NCBI GenBank assembly: GCA_903847405.1
Contig: CAINDP010000007.1
Coordinates: 1-48,968 of the forward strand
Length of the DNA: 48,968 bases
Direction of reading: 5' to 3'
From: an uncultured Myxococcales bacterium
Lineage (GTDB): Bacteria > Myxococcota_A > UBA9042 > DTJE01
Below are positions 19,301 through 26,375 of the stretch, one piece after another; position 1 is the stretch's first letter; every line of letters begins with the position of its first letter. The notes under the pieces were generated by a model. That model worked only from the letters and a program-made list of their open reading frames with translations, searched no databases and was not told where the DNA came from. The position numbers and the translations under genes are program-made.

Positions 19301-22300
19301 GCACGTCGTCGGGAAGTTGCACGTCGGGGGCTGGGTGTAGGGCGCCGGACAATCGGCCGGCGACACGCAGCAGTCCCCCGCGCGGCAGCAGAACCCGTTG
19401 CGGCAGTGGCCGGTCGTGCAGTCGGAGGCCTCGTTGCAAGGGCTGCCGTCGGGGGTGTCGGCCTGGCAGGTCCCGTCGCAATGCGCCTCGGGGTCGCAGC
19501 CCGCGTCGGTCGCGCACGCGGCGGGGCAGGTCGGCTGCCCCTGCTGGGTGGCGCCGCTACACGTGATCGACGCGTACGGGCCGCAGGTCGACGCGACCAC
19601 CGCGCCGTCACAGCCGCTGTCGTCCGGGAGGTCGCCGGTGCTGCCGCAGATTGAACCGACGCAGGACGCGTCCACGCGGTGCCCCTGGCACGTGACCGGG
19701 TCGACGCAGGTCGGCGGTGCGCCGTAGCGGCCGGGACAGTGGGCGGCGATGTCGCAGCAGTCGCCGGCCACGGACCGGCAGCAGTACCCGTTGCGACAGT
19801 GGCCTGCCGTGCAGTCCGTGTCGACCAGGCAGGGGTTGCCGTCCGCGAGGTTCGCGACGCAGAAGCCGCCCGTGCAGTGTGCGCCGGGGTCGCAGTCGTT
19901 CAGAAGGGTGCAGCCGGTGGGGCACGCCGGGGCGACCTGCTCGCGGGCCGAGGTGCAGAACACCGAGGGATACAGGACGCAGGTGCTGGCCAGTTGTCCC
20001 ACGCACCCCTGGTCGTCGTCCACCAGGGGGCCGACCTGGCAGCGGTTGTCCGAACAGACCGGATCCCGGCGCTGGCCCTGGCAGTCGGCGGGGGCGACGC
20101 AGGCGGAAGCCTGTCCATAGCGGGCCGGGTCGCAGTTCCCGGCCGCGGCGCAGCAGTCCCCCGCCGCGCAGCAGAAGCCGTTGCCACAGTGATGGCTGGT
20201 GCAGTCCGAGTCCTCGTCGCAGGTCCCGCCGCCCGGCAGGTTGGGCAGGCATTGCGCGGCGTCGCAGTGGGCGCCTTCATCGCAGCCTGCGTCCGACGAA
20301 CACTGGGTCGTGCAGGGAGGTTCGGCCTGGTCGGACTGGCCGTTGCAGGTCACGGTCGGGTACAGCCCGCAGTCCTTCGACGCGATCAAGGAGGTGCACC
20401 CCTGGTCGTCGGGCGTGCCGGGCTGGGTGAGGCATACGTTGCCCCGGCAGACGGCGGCCGCGACGGTGCCCTGGCAGGTGGTCGGAAAGTCGCATGCCGG
20501 CAGGCCGCGGTAGCCCGGGGGGCAGTCCGCCGCCACGGTGCAGCAGTCGCCCCTGGCGCAGCAGAAGCCGTTCCGGCAATGGCCCCCGGTGCAGTCGGAG
20601 TTCTCGTCGCAGACGGCGCCGTCGGGCTGGTCGGCCAGGCAGACACCGTCGCAATGCGCCGCCGGGTCGCAGTCGGCGTCCCCGACGCAGGCGGCCGGGC
20701 AGGCCGGGCTGGTCTGGTTGACGGCGCCGCTGCACGTCGCGTCCACGTACAGACCGCAGGGATTGGCCACCACGCCGCGGTCGCAGGCCTGGTCGTCCGG
20801 AATGTCCGCCCCGCGGCCGCAGACGGCCCCCAGGCAGGTGGCATCGACCCGGTGTCCCTGGCAGGTCGCGGCGTCGTCGCACGACGGCGCGTCGTGGTCG
20901 CCGGCCGGGCAGTCCGTTGCGGTCCCGCAGCAATTCCCCGACGGGCAGCAGAAGCCGTTGGCGCAACGTTTTGCGGCACAGTCGGAGTCCTCGTCGCAGG
21001 ACAGGCCGTCCGGCACGTCGGGCTGGCACGTCACGTCGCAGTGGAAGCCGGGCTGGCACTCGGCATCGCTCCCGCACGCCGCTCCGCAGATCGGCGCGAT
21101 CTGGCGCACGGCCCCGGTGCAGCGCACCGGCTGGTAGGGCGCGCAGTCCTGGGCGACCACGTCCGGCCCGCACCCGCCGTCGTCCTCGAGCCCCTCGCTG
21201 ATCGCGCACGTCGCGGCCAGGCATGTGGCGTCGCGGCGCGTGCCCTGGCAGGTGGCCGGCGTGTCGCACGTCGAGGCCACGGTGTAGGCCGGGGGGCAGT
21301 CCGCGGGCTGTCGGCAGCAGTCGCCCGCGGCGCAGCAGAAGCCGTTTCCGCAGTGGTCGCTGGTGCAGTCGCCTGCGTCGACGCAGGGTTGGCCGTCGGG
21401 GTTGTCGGCTACGCACGCCCCGCCGGCACAGTGGGCGTCGGCGTCGCAGTCCCGGGTTTCCCGGCACGTGGCCGGGCAGGCCGGTTCGGCCTGATCCGGG
21501 GCGCCCGTGCAGAACGCCGCAGGATACAGGCCGCAGTCCTTCGCCTGGGTGACCGGCGTGCAGCCCGAATCGTCCGGGGTGCCCGCGGCCGTGCCGCACA
21601 CGTGGCTCTGGCAGATCGCCGCGTCGATCTGGCCCTGGCAGGTGCTGGGGAACAGGCAGGTCGGGCGGCCGCCGTAGGTGGCCGGGCAGTCCGTCGGGCT
21701 GTTGCAGCAGTCGCCGCCCGTGCAGCACAAGCCGTTGTCGCAGTGCCCGCTGCGGCAGTCGGAGGGCTCGTCGCAGGCGCCGCCGTCGGGGGTGTCGGCC
21801 AGGCAGGTCCCGTCGCAATGCGCTTCGTCGTCGCAATCGGCGTCCGCGAGGCAGCCGAAAGGGCACTCCGGAGCGGTCTGGTTCGCCGCGCCGGTGCAGT
21901 GCACCGCACGATAGAAGCCGCAGGGGTTCGACTGGATCGCCCCCGTGCAGCCCGAGTCGTCCGGGAGGTTGTCGGTGGAGGCGCACGTGGCACCGACGCA
22001 GCGCGCGTCGATCCGGTGGCCCTGGCAGGTCGGCGCGTCGTCGCACGCCGCGGCCAGGCCATAGCGCGACGGGCAGTCCCCGGCGGCACCGCAGCAGTCG
22101 CCGACCGCGCAGCAGAACCCGTTCTCGCACCGCTTGACCGCACAGTCGCCGGGCTCGTCGCAGGGTTGGCCGTCGGGAGTGTCGGGGATGCAGGTGCCGT
22201 CGCAGTGCCAGCCGTCGCGGCATTCGCGGTCGGCCACGCAGGCGGTCGGGCAGGCCGGGGTGACCTGGACCAGCGCGCCGGTGCAGGTGACTGCCTGGTA

Positions 22301-23809
22301 CGGCGCGCAGGCGTTGGCCACGGTCTGGGGGCCGCACGCGGAATCGTCCTCGACCGCCGGCCCGATCGTGCAGGTCCACAGGCTGCAGACCGCGTCGTGG
22401 TGGGTTCCCTGGCAGGTTGCGGCGTCGTTGCAGGTGGGCGCGATGGCGTACCGGGAAGGGCAGTCGGAGGGCTGGCTGCAGCAGTCGCCGCCGGTGCAGC
22501 AGAAGCCGTTGGCGCACCAGCCGTGGGCGCAGTCCGCGTTGCCGAAGCAGGGGTACCCGTCCGGCACGTCGGCGATGCAGATCCTCAGCGTCGGGTCGCA
22601 GTGCGCGGATTCCACGCAGGTCGTGTCATCCTCGCAGGACGACGCGCAGCGGATGCCCTTCGCACCGCCGCCCTCGCACGTGTATCGTCCGCATTCCACC
22701 TCGTCCGGGCTCACGCACTCGCCGTGCACGCACGTCGCCACACCCGTCTCGAAGTAGCGGTTGGCGCTGCCGGTGCAGGCGAACGAGGGGCAGTCCGAAA
22801 CGGCTTCGTCCGTGGTGCCGTCGCAGTCGTCGTCCACGGAATTGCAGGCTTCGGTCGTGGCCTTTCCCGCGGTCGAGCACGCCGCCGCGTCCGGCGACGC
22901 GCACGCCACGCGCCCGTCGGCGCACAGGCCGGTGCCGCAGGCCTCCGCGACGGCCCGGACGGTCCCGTCCCAGTCGACGCTCGTGAAGCCCTCGTCGAAC
23001 TGCTGGTCGCAGTCGTTGTCGCGGCCGTCGCACGCTTCCGCTTCGGGCGTCGCGGCGGTGCAGTCGCCCCAGCCCTCGGCGCCCCGGCAGGTCTCTTCGC
23101 CGAAGCACGTGCCGATTTCGGCCACTGTGTTCTGGCACCCGCGCTTCGTGCCGTCGACCCCCTCGCCGCAGATGCAACTGGCCGTCGTCGGCAGGCACTG
23201 GCGCGCGGTCAACTGACCGGTCAGGTCGTCCGTGAGGTCGGTGCAGGCGTAGCCGTCAGGACACTCGCCGGTGCGCGCGCAGTCGGCGGCGCAATAGAGG
23301 CCGGCGGCCGCTCCCGTGCCGATGCGAAGGCACAGGTCGCCCTCGGCAGCGCAGTCCAGGTCCACCGTGCAGGGCTTGCACAGGCTGTGCGTTTCGGGGG
23401 CGCAGAGGTACTCCACGTCGGGGTAGGTGTTCACGACGGCCTTGCACAGCCAGCCCGCCGGGCATTCGTCCAGGCAGGACTGCGTGCAGACGCTCCCGTC
23501 CAGGTACGGGACGCACCGCAGGCTGGCGCAGTCGGCGTTTTCGCGGCAGGGGCACAGGAACGCGCCGGGCGTCGACGCACAATCGGGGGGGGCATCCGTC
23601 AGGCCGTCCTCGGGGCCCGGGTCCGGCAGCGCCTCCGGGAGATCGTCGCCCGCGTCCAGGGAAACTTCCGGGATGACGACTTCCAGCGTGTCCGGCAGGG
23701 GGATGTCCACCGGGTCGGACTGCGACGACTTCGCGCATCCTCCGGCCAGGAACCCGGCTGCAACCAGTACCGCTGCCAGCGTGACGCGGAAGATGACGGT
23801 GTTCAGCAT
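16358..23809 (-). CDS. Giant Cys-rich repeat lipoprotein (2483 residues)
   Basis: ATG 23809 follows GGAGG by 5 nt. The signal peptide ends LAGGC (Cys25), then an acidic tether (26-76). Residues 85-260 are the Cys-rich module shared with the lipoprotein at 11797; two MopE-type motifs follow (CDGRDNDCDQQFDE, CNSVDDDCDGTTDE). Residues 421-1978 are twelve tandem units of 129-131 residues with pattern CDExSDC, GHCxNGFCC, GDCC, DCPxxY, TCQG, DDxGC, CGxY, AHCDG, DTPDG. Further MopE-type motifs lie near the C-terminus (CNGLDDDCDGSTD, CDGRDNDCDGATDE), followed by a likely beta-sandwich (about 2350-2460) and a Cys-rich tail CSDNNCGGCPSCPK. It is probably a disulfide-stabilised surface fibre. Long open frames on the opposite strand are shadows of its GC-rich codons. 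Confidence 0.85.
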   Translation of the reverse strand: MLNTVIFRVTLAAVLVAAGFLAGGCAKSSQSDPVDIPLPDTLEVVIPEVSLDAGDDLPEALPDPGPEDGLTDAPPDCASTPGAFLCPCRENADCASLRCVPYLDGSVCTQSCLDECPAGWLCKAVVNTYPDVEYLCAPETHSLCKPCTVDLDCAAEGDLCLRIGTGAAAGLYCAADCARTGECPDGYACTDLTDDLTGQLTARQCLPTTASCICGEGVDGTKRGCQNTVAEIGTCFGEETCRGAEGWGDCTAATPEAEACDGRDNDCDQQFDEGFTSVDWDGTVRAVAEACGTGLCADGRVACASPDAAACSTAGKATTEACNSVDDDCDGTTDEAVSDCPSFACTGSANRYFETGVATCVHGECVSPDEVECGRYTCEGGGAKGIRCASSCEDDTTCVESAHCDPTLRICIADVPDGYPCFGNADCAHGWCANGFCCTGGDCCSQPSDCPSRYAIAPTCNDAATCQGTHHDAVCSLWTCTIGPAVEDDSACGPQTVANACAPYQAVTCTGALVQVTPACPTACVADRECRDGWHCDGTCIPDTPDGQPCDEPGDCAVKRCENGFCCAVGDCCGAAGDCPSRYGLAAACDDAPTCQGHRIDARCVGATCASTDNLPDDSGCTGAIQSNPCGFYRAVHCTGAANQTAPECPFGCLADADCDDEAHCDGTCLADTPDGGACDEPSDCRSGHCDNGLCCTGGDCCNSPTDCPATYGGRPTCLFPSTCQGQIDAAICQSHVCGTAAGTPDDSGCTPVTQAKDCGLYPAAFCTGAPDQAEPACPATCRETRDCDADAHCAGGACVADNPDGQPCVDAGDCTSDHCGNGFCCAAGDCCRQPADCPPAYTVASTCDTPATCQGTRRDATCLAATCAISEGLEDDGGCGPDVVAQDCAPYQPVRCTGAVRQIAPICGAACGSDAECQPGFHCDVTCQPDVPDGLSCDEDSDCAAKRCANGFCCPSGNCCGTATDCPAGDHDAPSCDDAATCQGHRVDATCLGAVCGRGADIPDDQACDRGVVANPCGLYVDATCSGAVNQTSPACPAACVGDADCDPAAHCDGVCLADQPDGAVCDENSDCTGGHCRNGFCCARGDCCTVAADCPPGYRGLPACDFPTTCQGTVAAAVCRGNVCLTQPGTPDDQGCTSLIASKDCGLYPTVTCNGQSDQAEPPCTTQCSSDAGCDEGAHCDAAQCLPNLPGGGTCDEDSDCTSHHCGNGFCCAAGDCCAAAGNCDPARYGQASACVAPADCQGQRRDPVCSDNRCQVGPLVDDDQGCVGQLASTCVLYPSVFCTSAREQVAPACPTGCTLLNDCDPGAHCTGGFCVANLADGNPCLVDTDCTAGHCRNGYCCRSVAGDCCDIAAHCPGRYGAPPTCVDPVTCQGHRVDASCVGSICGSTGDLPDDSGCDGAVVASTCGPYASITCSGATQQGQPTCPAACATDAGCDPEAHCDGTCQADTPDGSPCNEASDCTTGHCRNGFCCRAGDCCVSPADCPAPYTQPPTCNFPTTCQGSQDAAQCVDWMCSTRVGIDTDQACTTLVVAKECGPFPSVACSGATTQAEPPCPLTCGSDADCDGNAHCDGAACVPDVNDGSACDENSDCVGGHCANGFCCVGTDTTCCAQAFDCPAAFRQAPACDVPTTCQGTRRDAACVSNVCAIGPGLDDDQGCTRDTPAKDCSPFLPVHCSGQVSQVEPQCAATCTLDTDCLSGWHCDGTCQPNLADGYSCDEGSDCTGGHCGNGFCCATGDCCDSAAACPVLYQAPPTCDTAATCQGHRVDATCVVSRCGSTANVPDDTACDPAREALACDLYPSMYCSGLVDQSAPACAATCATEAHCDGNAHCDPPACLADLPDGAPCDEDSDCTAGHCQNGFCCAAGDCCATAANCPAGYRQVPTCTTPTQCQGDRRDAICTAGQSCEPGVLVNDDSGCAGLQASDCGAYPAVLCTADQTQVYPTCANSCTFHSDCDANAHCSGGTCQADLAAGTPCTQATDCQAGLSCVDGTCCTSACNTGLCRRCDVPGLEGTCSYVGVAQDPDGECGTVLCDGSFAGWTDGRCRDRADVPDTACNGNGGCQPAADLCPTQPPGDVRADCDPVCQVPTSGTCTGGIPGTCTNVNPGVVTCGLGLCARQVPACVNGAPNSCTPGMPAPETCNGLDDDCDGSTDAEDPDLLTNDLGYCELTQGVCSGCTKPAGLCAGGRWLDCDGTRYQACSGFYQAAGETSCDGRDNDCDGATDEMTSTDVDHCGSCGNACSNANGTTTCTNGTCAPTCSDGWKSCDGNVVNGCERGIRTLTDCGDCGVPCWRTNANPTCATGTCSISACDDLYGNCNGIDGDGCEVNLGLDTNTQATAQYLGTIKGDSGSDVLSATGTRGRWYRVTVNEDSSSQSYLSAGVHLVVPASTDYDVYTFSACSGASLGAGAGTGGTEDVGFCWDDHTGFACLLGCSDSMDVLIHVAFHAGTGCSPYTLQVTGNMAVGGCSDNNCGGCPSCPK
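17876..22549 (-). repeat. Array of twelve approximately 390-bp coding repeats
   Basis: Twelve in-frame units encode 129, 129, 130, 129, 129, 130, 130, 131, 130, 131, 130 and 130 residues. By diagnostic positions they fall into types in the order A B C A B C D B C A B D. Type B carries GHRVDA or GHRIDA, type C carries DAA or AAA plus KDCGLYP-like, type A carries WHCD or FHCD, and type D carries GxRRD with AHCxGG. B occupies positions 2, 5, 8 and 11. Confidence 0.85.
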
Positions 23810-23868
23810 CGGGGCCTCCGATGGGGCTGCGCCCAGGGCTCCAGGGATGGGTTCAAGACGTTGAGGAG

Positions 23869-23897
23869 AGTATCGATGGAGGGCCGGGAAGGGTCAA
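23869..23897 (-). promoter_or_regulatory. Candidate sigma-70 promoter of the giant lipoprotein gene
   Basis: On the minus strand TTGACC (23897-23892) and GATACT (23874-23869) are exactly 17 bp apart (5 of 6 and 4 of 6 consensus matches), in the 131-bp gap between tRNA-Leu and ATG 23809. The predicted leader is about 50 nt. Confidence 0.5.
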
Positions 23898-23940
23898 TCG
23901 ACGGGCCGGCGCGGTCAGGAAGGACACCGACCTTGCGTGG

Positions 23941-24025
23941 TGGTGCGAGAGAGGGGACTCGAACCCCTAAGCCTTTCGGCGCTGGAACCTAAATCCAGGG
24001 CGTCTGCCAATTCCGCCACTCTCGC
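23941..24025 (-). tRNA. tRNA-Leu (anticodon UAG)
   Basis: An 85-nt class II tRNA with acceptor stem GCGAGAG/CTCTCGC, discriminator A and encoded CCA. The anticodon stem CTGGA/TCCAG closes the loop TTTAGGT, giving anticodon TAG. The long variable arm (GCGCCGAAAGGC) and the T arm with GTTCGAGTC are as expected for tRNA-Leu. It lies 55 bp downstream of the RelA/SpoT homologue on the same strand and has its own promoter. Confidence 0.97.
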
Positions 24026-24056
24026 GACGACGCGGCGATGCGCGTCAACGGGGATG

Positions 24057-24084
24057 AGGGTAGCCCGGCGACGCGGGGTGTCAA
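24057..24084 (-). promoter_or_regulatory. Promoter of tRNA-Leu
   Basis: On the minus strand a perfect TTGACA (24084-24079) is followed after 16 bp by TACCCT (24062-24057). The predicted start is about 25 nt before the tRNA 5' end. The TGA stop of the upstream RelA/SpoT homologue lies within this -35 box. Confidence 0.6.
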
Positions 24085-25733
24085 GGCGCGGATCCGTCGC
24101 TGGACCGCGGGAACAGGCGTCCCAGCAGGCCCCGTCCGACCTTTTCCAGCGCGCCGCGGGTGGCGCCCCGTCCGGCCTTCTTGTAGCGCCAGTGCGCGGC
24201 GTCGCCGTCGGGGCCGTCCGCCTGGAGGTGCATTTCGGGGGTGCGCAGTTGGACCTCGAACACCGGGCCCTCGGTGGCGCGCAGGTGGGTGTGCAGGCTC
24301 TGGTAGCCGTTGGGCTTGGGCCGCGCGATGTAGTCCTTGAAGGACAGCAGTTGCGGCTCGAACCGGCGGTGCAACGCGTCCAGGGCACGGTAGCAGTCCC
24401 CGGTCCCGGGCAGGATCAGCCGGAAGCCGAAGACGTCCTGGACCTGGTCCACCGCGATGTCGAGGGCCTGCATCTTGCGCCAGATGCCGGCCACGTGCTT
24501 GGCGCGGCGTTGCAGGTCCACGATGGACACCCCGGCCCCTTCCAGCGCCGCGCGGATCGCATGCTCGCGCAGGCCCAGCCACGCGGGCGGCGAGTCCGTG
24601 ATCGACGAAAGGTACGCCCCCACCCGCGCAAACGCCTCGGGGTTCAGCACGCGGAGGGCCGCGTCGTCCAGCCGCGAACGGAGGCCCAGATCGCCCAGGC
24701 GCTCCGCCATCAGGACGTCCTGCTCCCAGGTCACCCGGGCGTGCTCGACCACCTCGGGGTCGTCGGGGCTCTGGGACTCCAGCAGGCGCAGTTTGTACAT
24801 CAGGTACGTGCGTTCCATCTGGGATTCGGACTCGTCGTCCGGGCCGGTGTCGCCGGTCGCGCCGGGGCGTGCGGGCTGTGCCCCGGCGGCCGCCAGGGGG
24901 GGGACGATGGGCCCCGGGGTCGAGGCGGCGGCGTCGTGACGGGGGAAAGCACAGGCGACCCCGTCGGGATGCGGGACGTTCATTGCCCTGCGCTGGGCCT
25001 CGACCAGGCGGCGCACCGTCTGTTCGAGGTCGGACCCCAGCCGCCAGATCTCGTGGCCGAGGTACCGCCATTCAGGCGCCCCCTGGACGTCCTTGAGGAC
25101 GCCCAGGTAGCCGTGACCCATCTGGCGCAGGCCTTCCTGCAGGCGGTGCAGCGGGCGGGCGACCAGGAAGTGGTTGGCCACGACCAGCGAACCCACCACC
25201 GACAGCACCAGCAGCGCCATCTGCAGGAACCAACTGCGCCAGCGTCGCCGCGCCTCGTCGGGGAACGAGGGTGCGTCGGTCCAGACGGCCAGGGTTCCGG
25301 GATCGCGCCCCAGCACCGGCGAAAACACGGGCAACTGGGCATAGGGCACGCCGGTGGACGGGGCCTTGTCGAACCGCAGCAGCACCTCGGGATCCGAGGA
25401 CGCGACGATCTGGCCCAGGCCATCCACGAGGTCCAGGCGGACGGACGATCGGGCCCGGTTCAACACCTGTCGCGAAAACCGATCGATGCGGGCCTGGGCC
25501 GTTGCGAGGTCCCGGGTCGCCTCGATGTCCTCGACGAGGGAACCCATGAATTCGTCCAGCAGCATCTTGCGGTCGGTGCTGTCGTGGTCGATGTTCCGGT
25601 ACAACTGGACCAGGCTGAAGGCGCCGACGACGGTCGCGACGGTGACGGCGGTGACCAGGGCGAACCGCCATCCCAGGGGCACGCGCTCCAGGATGCGGCT
25701 GGGATTGGGCCAGCCTTCCGGGTGTCTCCGCAC
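24081..25733 (-). CDS. Transmembrane RelA/SpoT homologue: sensor-like module fused to (p)ppGpp synthetase domain
   Basis: Length is 550 residues from GTG 25733, with GGAGG 4 nt upstream. TM1 is about 24-44, an extracytoplasmic domain covers about 45-167, TM2 about 168-192, and a HAMP-like linker starts RPLHRLQEGL at 193. A Pro/Ala-rich linker (about 255-305) leads to a region like the one just before the synthetase in long RelA/SpoT proteins (AERLGDLGLRSRLDDAALRVLNPEAF). The synthetase domain (about 400-520) keeps the family motifs: AKHVAGIWRKMQ, Asp433 and Arg438, FKDYIARPKPNGYQSLH (466-481) and EVQLRT with Glu493. The HD hydrolase and the TGS/ACT regulatory domains are absent. I infer a membrane receptor that makes alarmone in response to an envelope signal. 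Divergent from the next gene, it has a deleted palindromic element just upstream of its start. Confidence 0.85.
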   Translation of the reverse strand: MRRHPEGWPNPSRILERVPLGWRFALVTAVTVATVVGAFSLVQLYRNIDHDSTDRKMLLDEFMGSLVEDIEATRDLATAQARIDRFSRQVLNRARSSVRLDLVDGLGQIVASSDPEVLLRFDKAPSTGVPYAQLPVFSPVLGRDPGTLAVWTDAPSFPDEARRRWRSWFLQMALLVLSVVGSLVVANHFLVARPLHRLQEGLRQMGHGYLGVLKDVQGAPEWRYLGHEIWRLGSDLEQTVRRLVEAQRRAMNVPHPDGVACAFPRHDAAASTPGPIVPPLAAAGAQPARPGATGDTGPDDESESQMERTYLMYKLRLLESQSPDDPEVVEHARVTWEQDVLMAERLGDLGLRSRLDDAALRVLNPEAFARVGAYLSSITDSPPAWLGLREHAIRAALEGAGVSIVDLQRRAKHVAGIWRKMQALDIAVDQVQDVFGFRLILPGTGDCYRALDALHRRFEPQLLSFKDYIARPKPNGYQSLHTHLRATEGPVFEVQLRTPEMHLQADGPDGDAAHWRYKKAGRGATRGALEKVGRGLLGRLFPRSSDGSAP

Positions 25734-25742
25734 TCGGCCTCC

Positions 25743-25780
25743 GTTCCTCCCGAAGCCGAAGCCGCCTCGGGACGGTCCAA
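25743..25780 (-). repeat. Palindromic element, internally deleted copy
   Basis: In minus orientation it keeps the 5' end TTGGACCG-TCCCGAG and the 3' end TCGGGAGGAAC but has only 25 bp between the outer arms' limits, versus 70 bp in full copies. A net 45 bp is missing from the middle. It sits 10-47 bp upstream of GTG 25733, with its GGGAGG directed at that start. The rest of the 252-bp divergent gap holds only the promoter listed at 25950. Confidence 0.75.
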
Positions 25781-25949
25781 GGGTTCAAGGCGCCGACGTC
25801 GGCGCCCGGTGCCTGGGTCAAACCCCTCGATTGCAGGGCTATTCCGGTGCATCGTACCCCGTGCCTCCCGTCCGGGGAACCCTTTCGGCCCGAATGCCCG
25901 GACGCGCGGCCCGAACGGGGGCTCCTGGGGGGGCGCATGCAATGCCTGC

Positions 25950-25978
25950 TCGACTTCGGATCGTGGCGCCGCTATCAT
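25950..25978 (+). promoter_or_regulatory. Candidate promoter giving a leaderless transcript
   Basis: TCGACT (25950-25955) and TATCAT (25973-25978) are 17 bp apart, 4 of 6 and 5 of 6 matches. Only 7 nt separate the -10 box from ATG 25986, so transcription would begin at or next to the start codon. No Shine-Dalgarno sequence is present, which agrees with leaderless initiation. Confidence 0.45.
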
Positions 25979-25985
25979 CCCTCGC

Positions 25986-26375
25986 ATGAGACCCACACCC
26001 TTCCAGGTCTTCTGTGGCTACTATCTCGGTCTGAACCGGGAGTTCGTCTACAAGTTCTTCAACCAGATGCAGTTGGCGGCGCACTTCGGGATGGACCCGG
26101 CCGAGCTGCGGCACCTGATGGAAGAGTACTACCTGACTCCCGAAATCACGCGCCACGTGAACTACAACATGGCCAAGGCGCATGCCACGGCGCAGGAACT
26201 GTTCGACGCCGGCGGCAAGGACGATGTCATCGCCTTCGCCAAGACGGCGTTCGAGGAGTTCCACCAGGCGCTGGTCCGGTACGATCCGTCGAAGGACTTC
26301 GAAAACGTGGACTATGACCGCCTCTTCCCCGGCGACAAACCCCCCACGCCCATCGATGACGATGCTGGCGATTGA
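25986..26375 (+). CDS. Conserved-looking small protein of unknown function
   Basis: Length is 129 residues. I do not recognise a family. It is soluble, mostly helical and acidic at the C-terminus (PTPIDDDAGD). The N-terminal half (FQVFCGYYLGLNREFVYKFF, then LAAHFGMDPAELRHLMEEY) resembles a small DNA- or ligand-binding helical domain, but that is only an impression. The start ATG 25986 is the first ATG after the -10 box and has no ribosome site. The gene overlaps the first ABC ATPase gene by 20 bp, so the two are probably translationally linked, which suggests a role connected with the transporter pair. Confidence 0.65.
   Translation: MRPTPFQVFCGYYLGLNREFVYKFFNQMQLAAHFGMDPAELRHLMEEYYLTPEITRHVNYNMAKAHATAQELFDAGGKDDVIAFAKTAFEEFHQALVRYDPSKDFENVDYDRLFPGDKPPTPIDDDAGD

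Noticed and set aside
15764-23992. Two very long plus-strand open frames (about 1296 and 1437 codons) opposite the giant lipoprotein
   Set aside because: They have Arg/Ala/Gly/Val-rich shadow composition, no domains, no start signals, and the Cys-repeat pattern on the minus strand explains the region.
23941-24025. tRNA-Leu as an integration site of a mobile island
   Set aside because: No integrase, no direct repeat of the tRNA 3' end, and no phage genes in the window.
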